The notes under the pieces were generated by a model that was not told where the DNA came from, did not search any database, and was given only the letters and a program-made list of their open reading frames with translations. From positions 4,343-68,342 of the forward strand of contig URWW01000003.1 in NCBI GenBank assembly GCA_900551665.1: a DNA stretch of 64,000 bases, written 5' to 3'. Of the stretch, positions 43,324 through 52,871 are shown piece by piece. Origin of the DNA: an uncultured Collinsella sp. GTDB lineage: Bacteria; Actinomycetota; Coriobacteriia; Coriobacteriales; Coriobacteriaceae. Numbering within the stretch: position 1 is the first letter of the stretch; the number at the start of each line of letters is the position of its first letter. The translations under genes and the position numbers were made by a program.

Positions 43324-43338
43324 GAGCGATTTGTCGGT

Positions 43339-43372
43339 CCGCTCGGAGCGCATCGCTGCGCGCTCCGAGCGG
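43339..43372 (+). terminator. Terminator after arcB
   Basis: 13-bp stem CCGCTCGGAGCGC / GCGCTCCGAGCGG with an 8-nt loop, followed by TTCTTCGG. 15 nt after the arcB stop. Confidence 0.75.
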
Positions 43373-43469
43373 TTCTTCGGTAATAATCTTGCCTATGCGG
43401 TGCGCACGGCACGGAAAGGCCGCATAAGCAAGATCAATGACACTTGTTAAAGAAGGGGGGATGAGAACA

Positions 43470-44945
43470 ATGACTGAGACCGCTAAGAAAAAGCGCGGCA
43501 TGCCTTCATCGTTCACCATTCTTCTGCTCCTGTTGGCTATCGTTGCGGTTATTACCGTCGTCATTTCCGGTACTTCCGGCGGCGCCGTTACCGCTGCTCG
43601 TCTGAGCGACTTCTTCACCGCCCCGGTGAAGGGCTTCGCAGACGCTCTGCCCGTCTGCCTGTTCGTTATGATCCTCGGCGGCTTCCTCGGCATGATGACC
43701 GAGACCGGCGCCCTGGATAACGGCATTGCCGTTCTGGTCAAGAAGCTCCAGGGCCGCGAGATCATGCTGATCCCCGTCCTGATGCTCATCTTCTCCCTCG
43801 GTGGTACCACCTATGGTATGTGCGAGGAGACCGTGCCGTTCTACGCCCTGCTCGCCGCCACCATGATGGCCGCCGGCTTCGACCCGCTGGTCGGCGCCGC
43901 CACCGTCCTGCTCGGCGCTGGCTGCGGCTGCCTCGGCTCCACGGTCAACCCGTTCGCCGTCGGTGCCGCCGTTGACGCCCTCACCGGCGTCGGCATCGAG
44001 GTCAACCAGACCATCATCATCGGCCTCGGCCTCGTTCTGTGGGCTGTGACCACCCTGATCTCCATTGCCTTCGTGATGAACTACGCCAAGAAGGTCAAGG
44101 CTGACAAGGGTTCCACCATCCTGTCCATGCAGGAGCTCAAGGATGCCGAGGAGGCTCACGGCGCTGCCGCCGCTGAGGTCACCAAGGACGTCAAGCTCAC
44201 TGGTCGCCAGAAGGCCGTTCTGGGCATCTTCGCCTTCACCTTCGTTGTCATGATCGTTGGCTTCATCCCGCTCGCCGACCTCAACGCCGGCGTGGCTGGC
44301 TTCTTCGACAACGGCGTGTACGATGCCGAGGGTAACGTCATTACCCAGGCTTGGTCCGCTGTCGTCACCGGCCTGCCCATCGGTCAGTGGTACTTCGACG
44401 AGGCCTCCACGTGGTTCTTCGTGATGGCCATCATCATCGGTATCGTGGGTGGCCTGTCTGAGAAGAAGATCGTCGACACCTTCATCACCGGCGCCGCCGA
44501 CATGATGTCCGTCGTCCTGATCATCGCCCTCGCTCGTGGTATCTCCGTCCTCATGGCTGCCACCGGCCTCGACGTTTACGTCCTCGACGCTGCTGCCAAC
44601 GCGCTCGCCGGCCTGTCCGGTGTGATCTTCGCTCCCATGAGCTTCCTGGTCTACTTCGGCCTGTCCTTCCTCATTCCTTCGACCTCCGGTATGGCCACCG
44701 TGTCCATGCCCATCATGGGGCCCCTGGCCGCTGAGCTCGGCTTCGCTCCTGAGGTCATGGTCATGATCTTCTCCGCCGCCATCGGTGTCGTGAACCTGTT
44801 CACCCCCACCTCCGGCGCCATCATGGGCGGTCTCGCCCTGGCCAAGATCGAGTGGACGACCTGGCTCAAGTTCGCCCTCAAGCTCATCGTGGTGCTGACC
44901 ATCGTCTGCGCGGTCATCCTGACCATCGCCTGCGTCATGATCTAA
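43470..44945 (+). CDS. YfcC-family carrier, probable arginine/ornithine transporter
   Basis: 491 residues with about 12 membrane helices. YfcC/DcuC-superfamily signatures: SFTILLLLLAIVAVITVVIS, GALDNGIAVLVKKLQGREI, SLGGTTYGMCEETVPFYALL, GAATVLLGAGCGCLGSTVNPF and IPSTSGMATVSMPIMGPLA. YfcC-like proteins next to arcAB are proposed arginine/ornithine or peptide carriers. The start at 43470 has a 10-nt spacer after GGGGGG; an ATG at 43461 abuts the ribosome site. Strong codon bias. The second carrier at 45182 belongs to another family. Confidence 0.88.
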   Translation: MTETAKKKRGMPSSFTILLLLLAIVAVITVVISGTSGGAVTAARLSDFFTAPVKGFADALPVCLFVMILGGFLGMMTETGALDNGIAVLVKKLQGREIMLIPVLMLIFSLGGTTYGMCEETVPFYALLAATMMAAGFDPLVGAATVLLGAGCGCLGSTVNPFAVGAAVDALTGVGIEVNQTIIIGLGLVLWAVTTLISIAFVMNYAKKVKADKGSTILSMQELKDAEEAHGAAAAEVTKDVKLTGRQKAVLGIFAFTFVVMIVGFIPLADLNAGVAGFFDNGVYDAEGNVITQAWSAVVTGLPIGQWYFDEASTWFFVMAIIIGIVGGLSEKKIVDTFITGAADMMSVVLIIALARGISVLMAATGLDVYVLDAAANALAGLSGVIFAPMSFLVYFGLSFLIPSTSGMATVSMPIMGPLAAELGFAPEVMVMIFSAAIGVVNLFTPTSGAIMGGLALAKIEWTTWLKFALKLIVVLTIVCAVILTIACVMI

Positions 44946-45064
44946 GCGCCTTCCAGGCGCAACGCGGTCCGGGCGCCTATCGGTATTTTCGAAATGACGC
45001 CCCGCTGCTTTTGAGTCGTCCAGCCGGCTCGGCGTTAGTCCTCCCGGTTGCGACCTACCTTTCA

Positions 45065-45096
45065 GCCCCCTTCCGTATCCGTGCGCGGAGGGGGGC
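45065..45096 (+). terminator. Terminator after the YfcC gene
   Basis: GCCCCCTTCCG / CGGAGGGGGGC stem (one wobble pair) with a 10-nt loop, followed by ACTTCTTTA. Confidence 0.65.
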
Positions 45097-45181
45097 ACTT
45101 CTTTACCGATCTAAAAATCGGCTACACATGTCCTTATAAGTTGCGGGAACACGCCCGCTGTGTCTAATAATTGGGGTACTT

Positions 45182-46660
45182 ATGTCTCATGACACACATG
45201 TCGACAACCCGAATGGTGTCGGCTATTTCGGCCTGATCGGCCTCGTCGTCTCGTCCTGCATCGGTTCGGGCGTTTTTGCCCTGACCGGCCAGCTCGCCAA
45301 CGTCGCCTCGCCCGGTGCGGCGCTGCTCGCTTGGCTTATTTGCGGCGCCGGCTTCCTGTTCCTGGCGCTGTCCATTTCCAATGTGGGCGCCAAGCGTCCC
45401 GACCTTGACGGTATCTGCGCGTACGCCGAGGAGGGCTTCGGCCCGTTCCACGGATTCATCTCCGGTTGGGGCTATTGGCTGTCCGCCTGGCTCGGCAATG
45501 TCGGCTTCGGCACGATGGTCGCGCAGGTGCTCGGCAGCGATTACTGTCTGGGTGGCCTTCTGCCCGGCGTCTTCTCCGATCCCGTGACCGGCAATCCCGC
45601 CGTCGGCGGCGTCATCATCGTCTCGCTCGTTTTGTGGGCCATCACGTTCCTTGTCATTCGCGGTGTCGAGAGCGCTGCGTTCCTTAACGCCGTCGTGATG
45701 GTCGTGAAGATCGCGTCCATTCTCGTGTTCATCGCCTTCGCCATCTTCAGCTTTAACGCGGGCCTGTTCACCGCTGATTTCTGGGGCACCCTCGAGCGCA
45801 ATGCCACCGTGCTTGCCGCCAATGGCACCGGCCTCGGCGGCGTTGCCAACCAGATCGTCCAGTGTGTCCTGATCCTCATGTGGGCGTTTATCGGCATCGA
45901 GGGTGCTTCCGTCATGTCCGGTCGCGCTCGTCGTCGCAGCGAGGTCGGCAGCGCCACCGTTCTCGGCCTCGGCGTTCTGCTCGCCCTCTACATCGGCGCC
46001 TCCATCATTCCCTACGGTGTCATGGATTACGCCGACCTCATCGCGGCCCCTAAGCCCGCCACCATCTCCGTCTTCGAGTACATGGCTCCCGGTTGGGGCG
46101 GCGCCTTTATTTCCTGGGCCATCATCATCTCCGTTTGCGGCTCCTGGCTTTCCTTCACCATGCTTCCCGCCGAGACTTCCTCGATGATGAGCGAGCATCA
46201 CCTGCTGCCCGCGTCTTGGAACAAGATGAATGCGAAGGGAGCGCCGCAGATGGCTCTGCTCATCGTCGGCGTCCTCACCGAGGTCTTCATCATCGTGGCG
46301 ACGTTCGCCGCCGATGCGTACACCTTCGCAATCTCCATGTGTACGGTGACCATCGCCATTACGTGGGCCTATGCCGCGGCGTACCAGATCAAGCTCTCCC
46401 GCGAGCGCAACGAGCCCATGCAGATGGCATTCGGCGTCATCGCACTTGCCTTCCAGGTCGTGGGCGTTCTCATGACAGGTTGGGGTTTCCTCCTGCTTGC
46501 CTGCCTTGGCTACCTTCCCGGCTTCTTCTTCTATAAGAAGGCCCGTCAGGAGGCGGGGGAGAGCCTGACCAAGCGCGATTGGATTTTCATCGCCGTGTTC
46601 GCCGTGCTCGCCGTCGTGTCGATCCCGCTGACGGCCGCCGGCATCATTCCCGTTTTTTAG
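45182..46660 (+). CDS. APC-family amino-acid antiporter (ArcD/APA-like)
   Basis: 492 residues with 12 or more membrane helices. APC hallmarks: the first helix with IGLVVSSCIGSGVFALTGQL and ANVASPGAALLAWLICG, RRRSEVG after WAFIGIEGASVMSG, and the later helices typical of basic-amino-acid/polyamine antiporters. The best interpretation is arginine:ornithine or lysine exchange, given its place after arcAB. The ribosome site is weak (GGGGT). Only 122 nt separate it from the aminotransferase gene. Confidence 0.88.
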   Translation: MSHDTHVDNPNGVGYFGLIGLVVSSCIGSGVFALTGQLANVASPGAALLAWLICGAGFLFLALSISNVGAKRPDLDGICAYAEEGFGPFHGFISGWGYWLSAWLGNVGFGTMVAQVLGSDYCLGGLLPGVFSDPVTGNPAVGGVIIVSLVLWAITFLVIRGVESAAFLNAVVMVVKIASILVFIAFAIFSFNAGLFTADFWGTLERNATVLAANGTGLGGVANQIVQCVLILMWAFIGIEGASVMSGRARRRSEVGSATVLGLGVLLALYIGASIIPYGVMDYADLIAAPKPATISVFEYMAPGWGGAFISWAIIISVCGSWLSFTMLPAETSSMMSEHHLLPASWNKMNAKGAPQMALLIVGVLTEVFIIVATFAADAYTFAISMCTVTIAITWAYAAAYQIKLSRERNEPMQMAFGVIALAFQVVGVLMTGWGFLLLACLGYLPGFFFYKKARQEAGESLTKRDWIFIAVFAVLAVVSIPLTAAGIIPVF

Positions 46661-46782
46661 CGGGCCCTTGCAGGTCGGGGCGGATGCACTTTCGCGTCGA
46701 CGCCCCGACCGCGCCGTCGACGGCGGCGGTACGGGCCCGTATGGGTGCATAGGTTCATGAGTTGAGAAAAAAGGAGCCTGCT

Positions 46783-47907
46783 ATGGACATTCCGGTTATC
46801 GGAGTCGAGGATTGGCTGAACGTCCACGAGATGGATGCGACTTGGGATATCGCCCAGTCGACCATCTCGTCGCTCACCATGGGAGAGCTGCGCGCGCTCG
46901 ACGGTCAGGAGGGTGCCTCGTTTTACGAGATGCTCGATGCGCAGAAGATGAATTACGGTTGGATCGAGGGCTCGCCCGAGTTCAAGGACGAGGTTGCCAA
47001 GCTCTATGACCGCAAGGTCGATCATCGGAACATCCTTCAGACGAACGGATGCACCGGTGCGAACTTGAACGCGCTCATGGCGGTGGTGCGTCCCGGCGAC
47101 CATGTGATCGCCGAATGGCCCACCTACGCCCCGCTTTACGAGATCCCGCGCACGCTTGGCGCCGAGGTCGAGTATTGGCAGATTCACGAGGAGCTCGGCT
47201 GGATGCCCGACATCGACGAGCTGCGCGAGCTGGTCCGCCCCAACACGCGTCTCATCTGCATCAACAACGCCTCCAATCCGGTGGGCGCGGTGCTCGACGC
47301 CAAGATGCTCGAGCAGATTGCGGAAATCGCGGACAGCGTGGGTGCCTACGTCCTGTGCGACGAGGTGTACCTGCCGCTCGAGAACACCGAGGGATTCAAG
47401 TCGATGACCGATGTGTACGATCGCGCGATTGTCACCAATTCCGTGTCCAAGACCTATTCGGTGCCCGCCGCCCGCTGCGGCTGGGTGATCGCCGATGACG
47501 AGGTTTCGGACGCCATTCGCACCTATCGCGATTACACCATGATTTGCGGAGGCGTGTTCAACGACGCGCTCGCGACCTACGTGCTGCGCCATCGTGACAA
47601 GATCCTCGAGCGCAACCGTGAGATCGTGTTCGGCAATCGCGAGATCGCTCAGGCATGGATCGATTCCCAGCCCCGTGTGAGCTGGGTCGCCCCCAAGGGC
47701 GTGTCGACATCGTTCATCCGATTGGATATCCCCGAGGACGATGAGACGTTCTGCTTGCGTCTGCTCGAGGAACGCGGCGTCTTGCTTGTTCCTGGCAGCC
47801 GTTTCGAGCTGCCTTGTGGTGCCCGTTTGGGGTACTGCGCCCAGCCGGACGTGCTCAAAACGGGTCTCGACCTGTTGGGCGAGGCCCTCGCGGAGCTCGA
47901 TCGATAG
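46783..47907 (+). CDS. PLP-dependent class I/II aminotransferase
   Basis: 374 residues. Fold-type I motifs: TNGCTGANLNALMAVVRPGD, NNASNPVGAVL, YVLCDEVYLPLE (PLP Asp), and the PLP Lys223 in TNSVSKTYSVPAARCGW, with the distal Arg region PCGARLGYC. The compact, arginine-linked subgroup includes enzymes called capreomycidine-synthase-like, which act on arginine derivatives; I cannot decide between that and a broad aminotransferase. The ATG at 46783 follows AAAAAGGAG. Last gene of the arc cluster, ending at a strong terminator. Confidence 0.85.
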   Translation: MDIPVIGVEDWLNVHEMDATWDIAQSTISSLTMGELRALDGQEGASFYEMLDAQKMNYGWIEGSPEFKDEVAKLYDRKVDHRNILQTNGCTGANLNALMAVVRPGDHVIAEWPTYAPLYEIPRTLGAEVEYWQIHEELGWMPDIDELRELVRPNTRLICINNASNPVGAVLDAKMLEQIAEIADSVGAYVLCDEVYLPLENTEGFKSMTDVYDRAIVTNSVSKTYSVPAARCGWVIADDEVSDAIRTYRDYTMICGGVFNDALATYVLRHRDKILERNREIVFGNREIAQAWIDSQPRVSWVAPKGVSTSFIRLDIPEDDETFCLRLLEERGVLLVPGSRFELPCGARLGYCAQPDVLKTGLDLLGEALAELDR

Positions 47908-47959
47908 GGAGGGTGCCGTCCCTGCGGGTGCCTCGCGCGCCGCTCCCCATATGAGTGTT

Positions 47960-48001
47960 CGGCCCCGGCCGCGTGTGTATGAGACCGCGCGGCCGGGGCC
48001 G
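47960..48001 (+). terminator. Terminator of the arc cluster
   Basis: 14-bp stem CGGCCCCGGCCGCG / CGCGGCCGGGGCCG with a 14-nt loop, followed by TTTGCG. Lies 52 nt after the aminotransferase stop. Confidence 0.8.
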
Positions 48002-48091
48002 TTTGCGTGAAGAAACCCTGACCGGCCCCGCATGCGCGCGAATCTCGGCTAGACTGTTTCGGTACCGCCATGACAAAAAGGGAGCCGCCGC

Positions 48092-49573
48092 ATGCGCCAG
48101 GGTTTCGATAACGATACGTACATCGCCAGCCAGGCCGAGCACATCAAGGAGCGCATCGCCCAGTTCGGCGGCAAGCTCTACCTCGAGTTCGGCGGCAAGC
48201 TGTTCGACGATTTCCACGCAAGCCGCGTGCTGCCCGGCTTCGAGCCCGACAGCAAGTTCCGCATGCTCAAGAGCCTTGCGGACGACGTCGAGATCATCAT
48301 CACCATCAACGCGAACCATATCGAGAAGAACAAGGCCCGCGGCGACCTCGGCATCACCTATGACGAGGATGTCCTGCGCCTGGCCGACATCTTCCGGTCC
48401 AGCGGTTTCCTCGTGGGCGCCGTCGTGCTGACCCAGTACTCGGGCCAGCCTGCGGCCGACCAGTTCCGCCGTCGCCTCAACATGCTGGGCATCACCTGCA
48501 AGCTGCACTACCCGATCGAGGGGTACCCGCACGATATCGACCTCATTGTGAGCGAGGAGGGGTACGGCAAGAACGAGTTCGTGGAGACCACGCGCCCGCT
48601 CGTCGTGGTGACCGCCCCCGGCCCCGGTTCCGGCAAACTCGCCACCTGCCTGTCCCAGCTCTACCACGAGCACAAGCGCGGCGTTGCCGCCGGTTATGCC
48701 AAGTTCGAGACCTTCCCCGTGTGGAACCTCTCGCTCAACCATCCCGTCAACATCGCCTACGAGGCCGCCACGGTCGATTTGGACGACGCGAACATCATCG
48801 ATCCGTTCCACCTTGAGGCGCATGGCGTCACCACGGTCAACTACAATCGCGATGTCGAGGCGTTCCCCGTGGTCAAGGCCCTGATGGAGAAGATTTTGGG
48901 CGAGAGCCCGTATCAGAGCCCCACCGACATGGGCGTCAACATGGTCGGTTACGCCATTTGCGACGATGAGGCCTGCCGCGATGCTGCTCGCATGGAGATC
49001 GTGCGTCGCTACTTCGCGGGCGCATCAGATGTCAAGCGCACCGGCAGCGGTCAGGAGCAGGTAGACAAGCTCAAGGCCATCATGCAGAAGGTGGGCGTGA
49101 CCAAGGACCAGTCCCCGGCCCGTTCCGCCGCGCTGCTCAAGGAGCAGACCACCGGCGCGCCCGCCGGCGCCATGGTTCTGCCCGACGGTTCTGTGGTCAC
49201 GGGCAAGACCTCCACGCGTCTGGGTGCGGCGAGCTCGCTCATGATGAACGCGCTCAAGGCCGTGACCGGCGTCGACATGGAGCTCGAGGTCATCTCCAAC
49301 GATGCCATCGAGCCCATCAGCCGCCTCAAGACCAGCCAGCTCGGCAGCGCCAACCCGCGCCTGCACCCCGAGGAGACGCTGATCGCCCTGTCTATCACCT
49401 CCGCGTCCAGCGAGATCGCCGAGCGCGTGCTCGCCGGCCTGCCCAAGCTGCGCGGGTGCGATGCCTTTTTCTCGGTGATCATCTCCAGCTCCGATGAGGC
49501 GCTCTTCAAGAAGCTCGGCATCAACGTGTGCTGCGAGCCCAAGTTCGAGCGTAGCGGGTATTACCATCGGTAG
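48092..49573 (+). CDS. DUF1846 protein
   Basis: 493 residues, typical length for the family. Features: N-terminal [39 protein letters not shown], a P-loop-like [19 protein letters not shown] near residue 180, and [22 protein letters not shown]1846 proteins are conserved in Firmicutes and Actinobacteria, and several structures exist, but no function is established. Ribosome site AAAGGGAG. Monocistronic with its own terminator. Confidence 0.9.
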   Translation: MRQGFDNDTYIASQAEHIKERIAQFGGKLYLEFGGKLFDDFHASRVLPGFEPDSKFRMLKSLADDVEIIITINANHIEKNKARGDLGITYDEDVLRLADIFRSSGFLVGAVVLTQYSGQPAADQFRRRLNMLGITCKLHYPIEGYPHDIDLIVSEEGYGKNEFVETTRPLVVVTAPGPGSGKLATCLSQLYHEHKRGVAAGYAKFETFPVWNLSLNHPVNIAYEAATVDLDDANIIDPFHLEAHGVTTVNYNRDVEAFPVVKALMEKILGESPYQSPTDMGVNMVGYAICDDEACRDAARMEIVRRYFAGASDVKRTGSGQEQVDKLKAIMQKVGVTKDQSPARSAALLKEQTTGAPAGAMVLPDGSVVTGKTSTRLGAASSLMMNALKAVTGVDMELEVISNDAIEPISRLKTSQLGSANPRLHPEETLIALSITSASSEIAERVLAGLPKLRGCDAFFSVIISSSDEALFKKLGINVCCEPKFERSGYYHR

Positions 49574-49600
49574 GCCCGTCCGCATACATGTGTCTTGACC

Positions 49601-49646
49601 GCCCGCCGGTCCGCGACTCCGAGCAGGGTGTCGAGGACCGGCGGGC
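49601..49646 (+). terminator. Terminator after the DUF1846 gene
   Basis: 12-bp stem GCCCGCCGGTCC / GGACCGGCGGGC with a 22-nt loop, followed by GTCTTAC. Confidence 0.65.
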
Positions 49647-49683
49647 GTCTTACAATGGTCGAGTCGAAAGGAGGCGGGGAGGC

Positions 49684-50589
49684 GTGCCCGAGCTTGAGCG
49701 CTGTCGAGGCGAATACTTGAACCACCTGGCGGTCGAGCGCAATTTGGCCGCCAACACCATCGCGGCGTACGAGCGCGACCTCAGAGCCTACCTTGCCTTT
49801 CTTGGAGAGCGCGGAACGCGCCGCCCGGATGATGTGTTGCGCCGTGATGTGGAGGATTTCGTGGCCGCCAAGCGCGCCGACCACGCCGCGGATGCATCGG
49901 TGAACCGAGCGCTTTCAGCCGTCAAGGGGTTTCACCGGTTCATGGTTCGCGAGGGCCTCTCTTCGGTCAATCCCACGGCCACGTTGCGCGTTCCCAAAAT
50001 GGGCGGCCATTTGCCCGATGTGATTTCGATCGAGGCTGCCGAGCGTTTGCTCGACCAGGATTTTCCCGCAACGGCCGCCGGTATGAGGGATCGTGCAGTG
50101 CTCGAGGTGCTGTATGGATGCGGCTTGCGTGCCAGTGAGCTGTGCGGCCTGGACGTGAACGAGGTCTACCTGGATGAGGGATTCGTGCGTGTGATGGGCA
50201 AGGGCTCCAAGGAACGCCTGGTCCCGCTTGTGGGTACGGCACGGCGGGTTCTCGGTACCTATCTTGGCGATGCGCGCTCGGAGCTGTTCTCCCACGCGCG
50301 ATCGGCTTCGGCGTCGGCCGCGGTGCTCTTGAATATGCGGGGCACGCGCCTTTCGCGTCAAAGCGTCCATGCGATTTGCGAGCGCTACGGCCGTATGGTC
50401 GGGATCGAGGGGCTGCATCCGCACACCCTTCGTCACTCCTTCGCAACGCATATGCTCGCGGGCGGTGCCGACCTGCGTGCCTTGCAGGAGATCTTGGGGC
50501 ATGCGGATATCGCCACGACGCAGATCTACACCCATGTCGACCGCACGCAGCTGCGCGAGGTCTATCTGGCGGCGCATCCGCGCGCCTAG
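49684..50589 (+). CDS. XerC/XerD-type tyrosine recombinase
   Basis: 301 residues, GTG start with GGGGAGG just upstream. N-terminal SAM-like core-binding domain ([20 protein letters not shown]) and catalytic domain with the conserved Arg in [12 protein letters not shown], Lys in [12 protein letters not shown], and the box [20 protein letters not shown] plus [15 protein letters not shown] with the nucleophile Tyr. Length and motifs fit the chromosome-dimer resolvase XerC/XerD rather than a phage integrase: no attachment sites or phage genes lie nearby. It is 343 bp ahead of mraZ, on the same strand. Confidence 0.88.
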   Translation: MPELERCRGEYLNHLAVERNLAANTIAAYERDLRAYLAFLGERGTRRPDDVLRRDVEDFVAAKRADHAADASVNRALSAVKGFHRFMVREGLSSVNPTATLRVPKMGGHLPDVISIEAAERLLDQDFPATAAGMRDRAVLEVLYGCGLRASELCGLDVNEVYLDEGFVRVMGKGSKERLVPLVGTARRVLGTYLGDARSELFSHARSASASAAVLLNMRGTRLSRQSVHAICERYGRMVGIEGLHPHTLRHSFATHMLAGGADLRALQEILGHADIATTQIYTHVDRTQLREVYLAAHPRA

Positions 50590-50784
50590 GATCGGGAGGC
50601 GTTTCGCGCCTTCGCCGGCGAGGGCTCGGTGGGAGGCTGCGACCACAAGTCGGGCACAACTCAAAAATCGCTTCAACCTCAACTAGAAGGTTTAACCTGG
50701 GAAAACGGCATCGAGCGGTGGTGCCGCATTTCAGTCAAAACACAATATCTTGTGTTTAGGGCAACACCTGTTCGCTGCCATGTT
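50590..50784. other. Intergenic region between xer and the MraZ box
   Basis: About 195 bp with no gene. It contains an 8-bp perfect hairpin AAACACAA-TATC-TTGTGTTT (50738-50757) that may be part of the mraZ promoter region; I cannot name the -10 and -35 elements with confidence. Confidence 0.45.
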
Positions 50785-50829
50785 TGGGGTTTGTGGGGGA
50801 TAGTGGGGGAGTGTGGGGGAGAAAGTGGG
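50785..50829. promoter_or_regulatory. MraZ box (five TGGG direct repeats)
   Basis: TGGG units at 50785, 50794, 50804, 50814 and 50826, spaced 9, 10, 10 and 12 bp, give one repeat per helical turn. MraZ is known to bind such TGGG(N) direct repeats ahead of its own gene and to regulate the dcw cluster. The site lies 104 bp before the mraZ start. Confidence 0.8.
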
Positions 50830-50932
50830 AAAAAGTGTTGCGAAAGGGGGCGACCCCCCATAGAATTGAAAGCGTCGACGGCGGGGTGGCTCCCGCATAT
50901 GCCCACGAGTAAGCCTAAGGGGGTGCGCGCCA

Positions 50933-51367
50933 GTGTATTTCAACGGTACCTACGATCGAAATCTCGATGCGAAGGGACGTTTGTCACTGCCGCCCGCCTT
51001 TAAAAAGCAGCTTGAGGAGCATGTGCGCGTCCTTCCTGCCCCTGAAAAGGAAGTCGACGCCCTGTACGTGTTCACTGAGGACACGTTCAAGGTTTGGCTT
51101 GACTCCGTGTTTGAGGCGAAGGGCGGGTTCGATCCCACCAACCGCTCTCATCGCATGGTCAAGGAGGCTCTGTACGGCGCGGCAATCACACTCGAAATAG
51201 ACTCCGCCGCCCGCATCAGCCTTCCCGAAGTCGCCCGTAAGAAGGCGCACCTCGATCGCGAGGTCACGGTCGTCGGCAGCGATGACCGTCTGGTGATCTG
51301 GGATCGCGAGACCTACGCGGCACGTCAGGCCGAGACCGAGGACATCCTCGCGGACTTCTTCGACTAA
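50933..51367 (+). CDS. mraZ: MraZ transcriptional regulator
   Basis: First gene of the division and cell-wall cluster; binds DNA and regulates the dcw promoter. 144 residues with two SpoVT/AbrB-type half-domains: YDRNLDAKGRLSLPPAFKK and EIDSAARISLPEVARKKAHL, each with the D-x-x-x-R-x-x-(L/I)-P motif. GTG start with AAGGGGGT about 8 nt upstream. The TGGG array at 50785-50829 is its probable operator. RsmH follows 15 nt later. Confidence 0.95.
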   Translation: MYFNGTYDRNLDAKGRLSLPPAFKKQLEEHVRVLPAPEKEVDALYVFTEDTFKVWLDSVFEAKGGFDPTNRSHRMVKEALYGAAITLEIDSAARISLPEVARKKAHLDREVTVVGSDDRLVIWDRETYAARQAETEDILADFFD

Positions 51368-51382
51368 AGGAGACGCCCCCAC

Positions 51383-52360
51383 ATGGACGCGAACAAGGCA
51401 GCAGGTACGTTGACACCTGAATATCGGCATGAACCCGTCATGCTCCAAGAAGTGCTCGAGCAGCTTCAGCTCAAGCCCGGCTCGGTCGTGTGCGATTGCA
51501 CGCTCGGCGGCGCCGGCCATTCCGTCAGGATGGCCGAGCGCGTGGGCTCGGAAGGTCTGCTGCTCGGTGTCGATCAGGATGACATGGCGCTCGCGGCAGC
51601 GGGGAAGCGGCTTGACGCTGAGGCCCCTGATACGCCGCACAAGCTCCTGAAGGGCAACTTTGGGGACTTGGATGAGCTCCTGTGCTCGGCGCAGGTGCCG
51701 GGCGTCGATGGATTCCTCTTCGACCTGGGCGTCTCGAGCCCGCAACTCGATATCCCTGGTAGGGGTTTCTCGTACAACGAGGACGCCCCGCTCGATATGC
51801 GCATGGATCCGGGAACCAACACCCTAAACGCAGCTGAGGTCTTGAACACCTATACCGAAGCCGACCTCGCCCGGATTCTCCGCATCTATGGAGAGGAGAA
51901 GTTCGCCCGCCAGATCGCGCGCGAGGTCGTGCGCCGCAGGCAGGAGAGCCCGCTCGTCTCCACGGGAGATTTCGTCGATGCCATCAAGGCCGGTATCCCG
52001 GCGGCTGCCCGCAGGCACGGAGGCCATCCGGCAAAGCGCAGCTTCCAGGCAATCCGCATCGAGGTCAACCATGAGCTCGATGTCCTCGAGCGCGGCCTCG
52101 AGGCCGCGATCCGCTGGCTGAACCCCGGTGGCCGCGTTTGCGTCATCTCCTACCATTCGCTGGAGGACCGCATCGTGAAGCGCCTGTTCCAGGAGCTTTC
52201 GAAGGGTTGCACCTGCCCGCCGGACATCCCGGTGTGCGTGTGCGGAAACGTGCCGATAGTCAAGGTCACCACCCGCAAACCCCTGGTTGCCACGGCCGAA
52301 GAGGTCGAGCGCAATCCCCGCGCCAGATCGGCCAAGATCCGCTGCGCCGAGCGTTTGTAG
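51383..52360 (+). CDS. rsmH: 16S rRNA m4C1402 methyltransferase RsmH
   Basis: Methylates N4 of C1402 in 16S rRNA, tuning start-codon decoding. 325 residues. Motifs: YRHEPVMLQEVLEQL, DCTLGGAGHSVRMAERVG (SAM site), GVDQDDMAL, FDLGVSSPQLDIPGRGFSY, and VISYHSLEDRIVKRLF. The C-terminal NPRARSAKIRCAERL is characteristic. Ribosome site AAAGGAG. Second gene of the dcw cluster, formerly called mraW. Confidence 0.96.
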   Translation: MDANKAAGTLTPEYRHEPVMLQEVLEQLQLKPGSVVCDCTLGGAGHSVRMAERVGSEGLLLGVDQDDMALAAAGKRLDAEAPDTPHKLLKGNFGDLDELLCSAQVPGVDGFLFDLGVSSPQLDIPGRGFSYNEDAPLDMRMDPGTNTLNAAEVLNTYTEADLARILRIYGEEKFARQIAREVVRRRQESPLVSTGDFVDAIKAGIPAAARRHGGHPAKRSFQAIRIEVNHELDVLERGLEAAIRWLNPGGRVCVISYHSLEDRIVKRLFQELSKGCTCPPDIPVCVCGNVPIVKVTTRKPLVATAEEVERNPRARSAKIRCAERL

Positions 52361-52427
52361 CTCGACCGCGCTTCACGGCCCCGGCGCATGTCATTTGTTA
52401 TCTTCGCCTTAAGGAGGGCCGCATATC

Positions 52428-52856
52428 ATGGGTTACCACACCTCAAACGCAGCATATGCCTATGATATGCGGTCCGAGGCACAGTCGGCGCCCATCGCGC
52501 CCTCCCGTCCGAGTCTCGACGTCGTCCATGGAGCCGGCCGCCAGGCGAGCCAGGACGTCAGCCCCCAGTTCACCCACTGCGTGAAGGTGTTCGCCGTGCT
52601 CGTGACGGTCTTCGTCGTCCTCGGCCTGTTCCGCGTCACCGTGGCGGGTTTCACCGCCGCCTCGCTCAACAGCGCCGCGACCCTTTCGAACAACCTCACC
52701 ACCGCGCAGGAGGAGAGCTCCGATCTCGAGGTCATGCGCTCTGTGTACGGCTCCTCCACGCGCATCCGCGATCTTGCGGAGGGGTACGGCATGGTTGCGG
52801 CCGAGGGTGGCGTGACCCTAGATTTCACCGAGTACGTCGACGCGGCGGCACAATAG
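52428..52856 (+). CDS. ftsL: FtsL-like cell-division protein
   Basis: 142 residues. About 45 cytoplasmic residues, one membrane helix (VKVFAVLVTVFVVLGLFRVTV), then a short extracytoplasmic helix (SLNSAATLSNNLTTAQEESS) that could form a coiled coil. No strong sequence hallmark; assignment rests on size, single-helix topology and position between rsmH and ftsI, where ftsL normally lies. FtsL with FtsB/DivIC scaffolds the FtsWI synthase at the septum. Ribosome site AAGGAGG. Moderately confident. Confidence 0.72.
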   Translation: MGYHTSNAAYAYDMRSEAQSAPIAPSRPSLDVVHGAGRQASQDVSPQFTHCVKVFAVLVTVFVVLGLFRVTVAGFTAASLNSAATLSNNLTTAQEESSDLEVMRSVYGSSTRIRDLAEGYGMVAAEGGVTLDFTEYVDAAAQ

Positions 52857-52871
52857 TAGGCGAGAGCATCC

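Noticed and set aside
43506..45098. 530-codon minus-strand ORF opposite the YfcC carrier
   Set aside because: Composition (long runs of Gly, His, Asp and Glu) is that of an antisense translation of a membrane protein.
49684..50589. Tyrosine recombinase as phage or island integrase
   Set aside because: Length and motifs match XerC/XerD; no tRNA, attachment-site duplication or phage genes nearby.
50785..50829. Regular G-rich repeats as a CRISPR or G-quadruplex array
   Set aside because: Units are only 4-6 bp, and the position and spacing fit the MraZ box; no spacers or cas genes.
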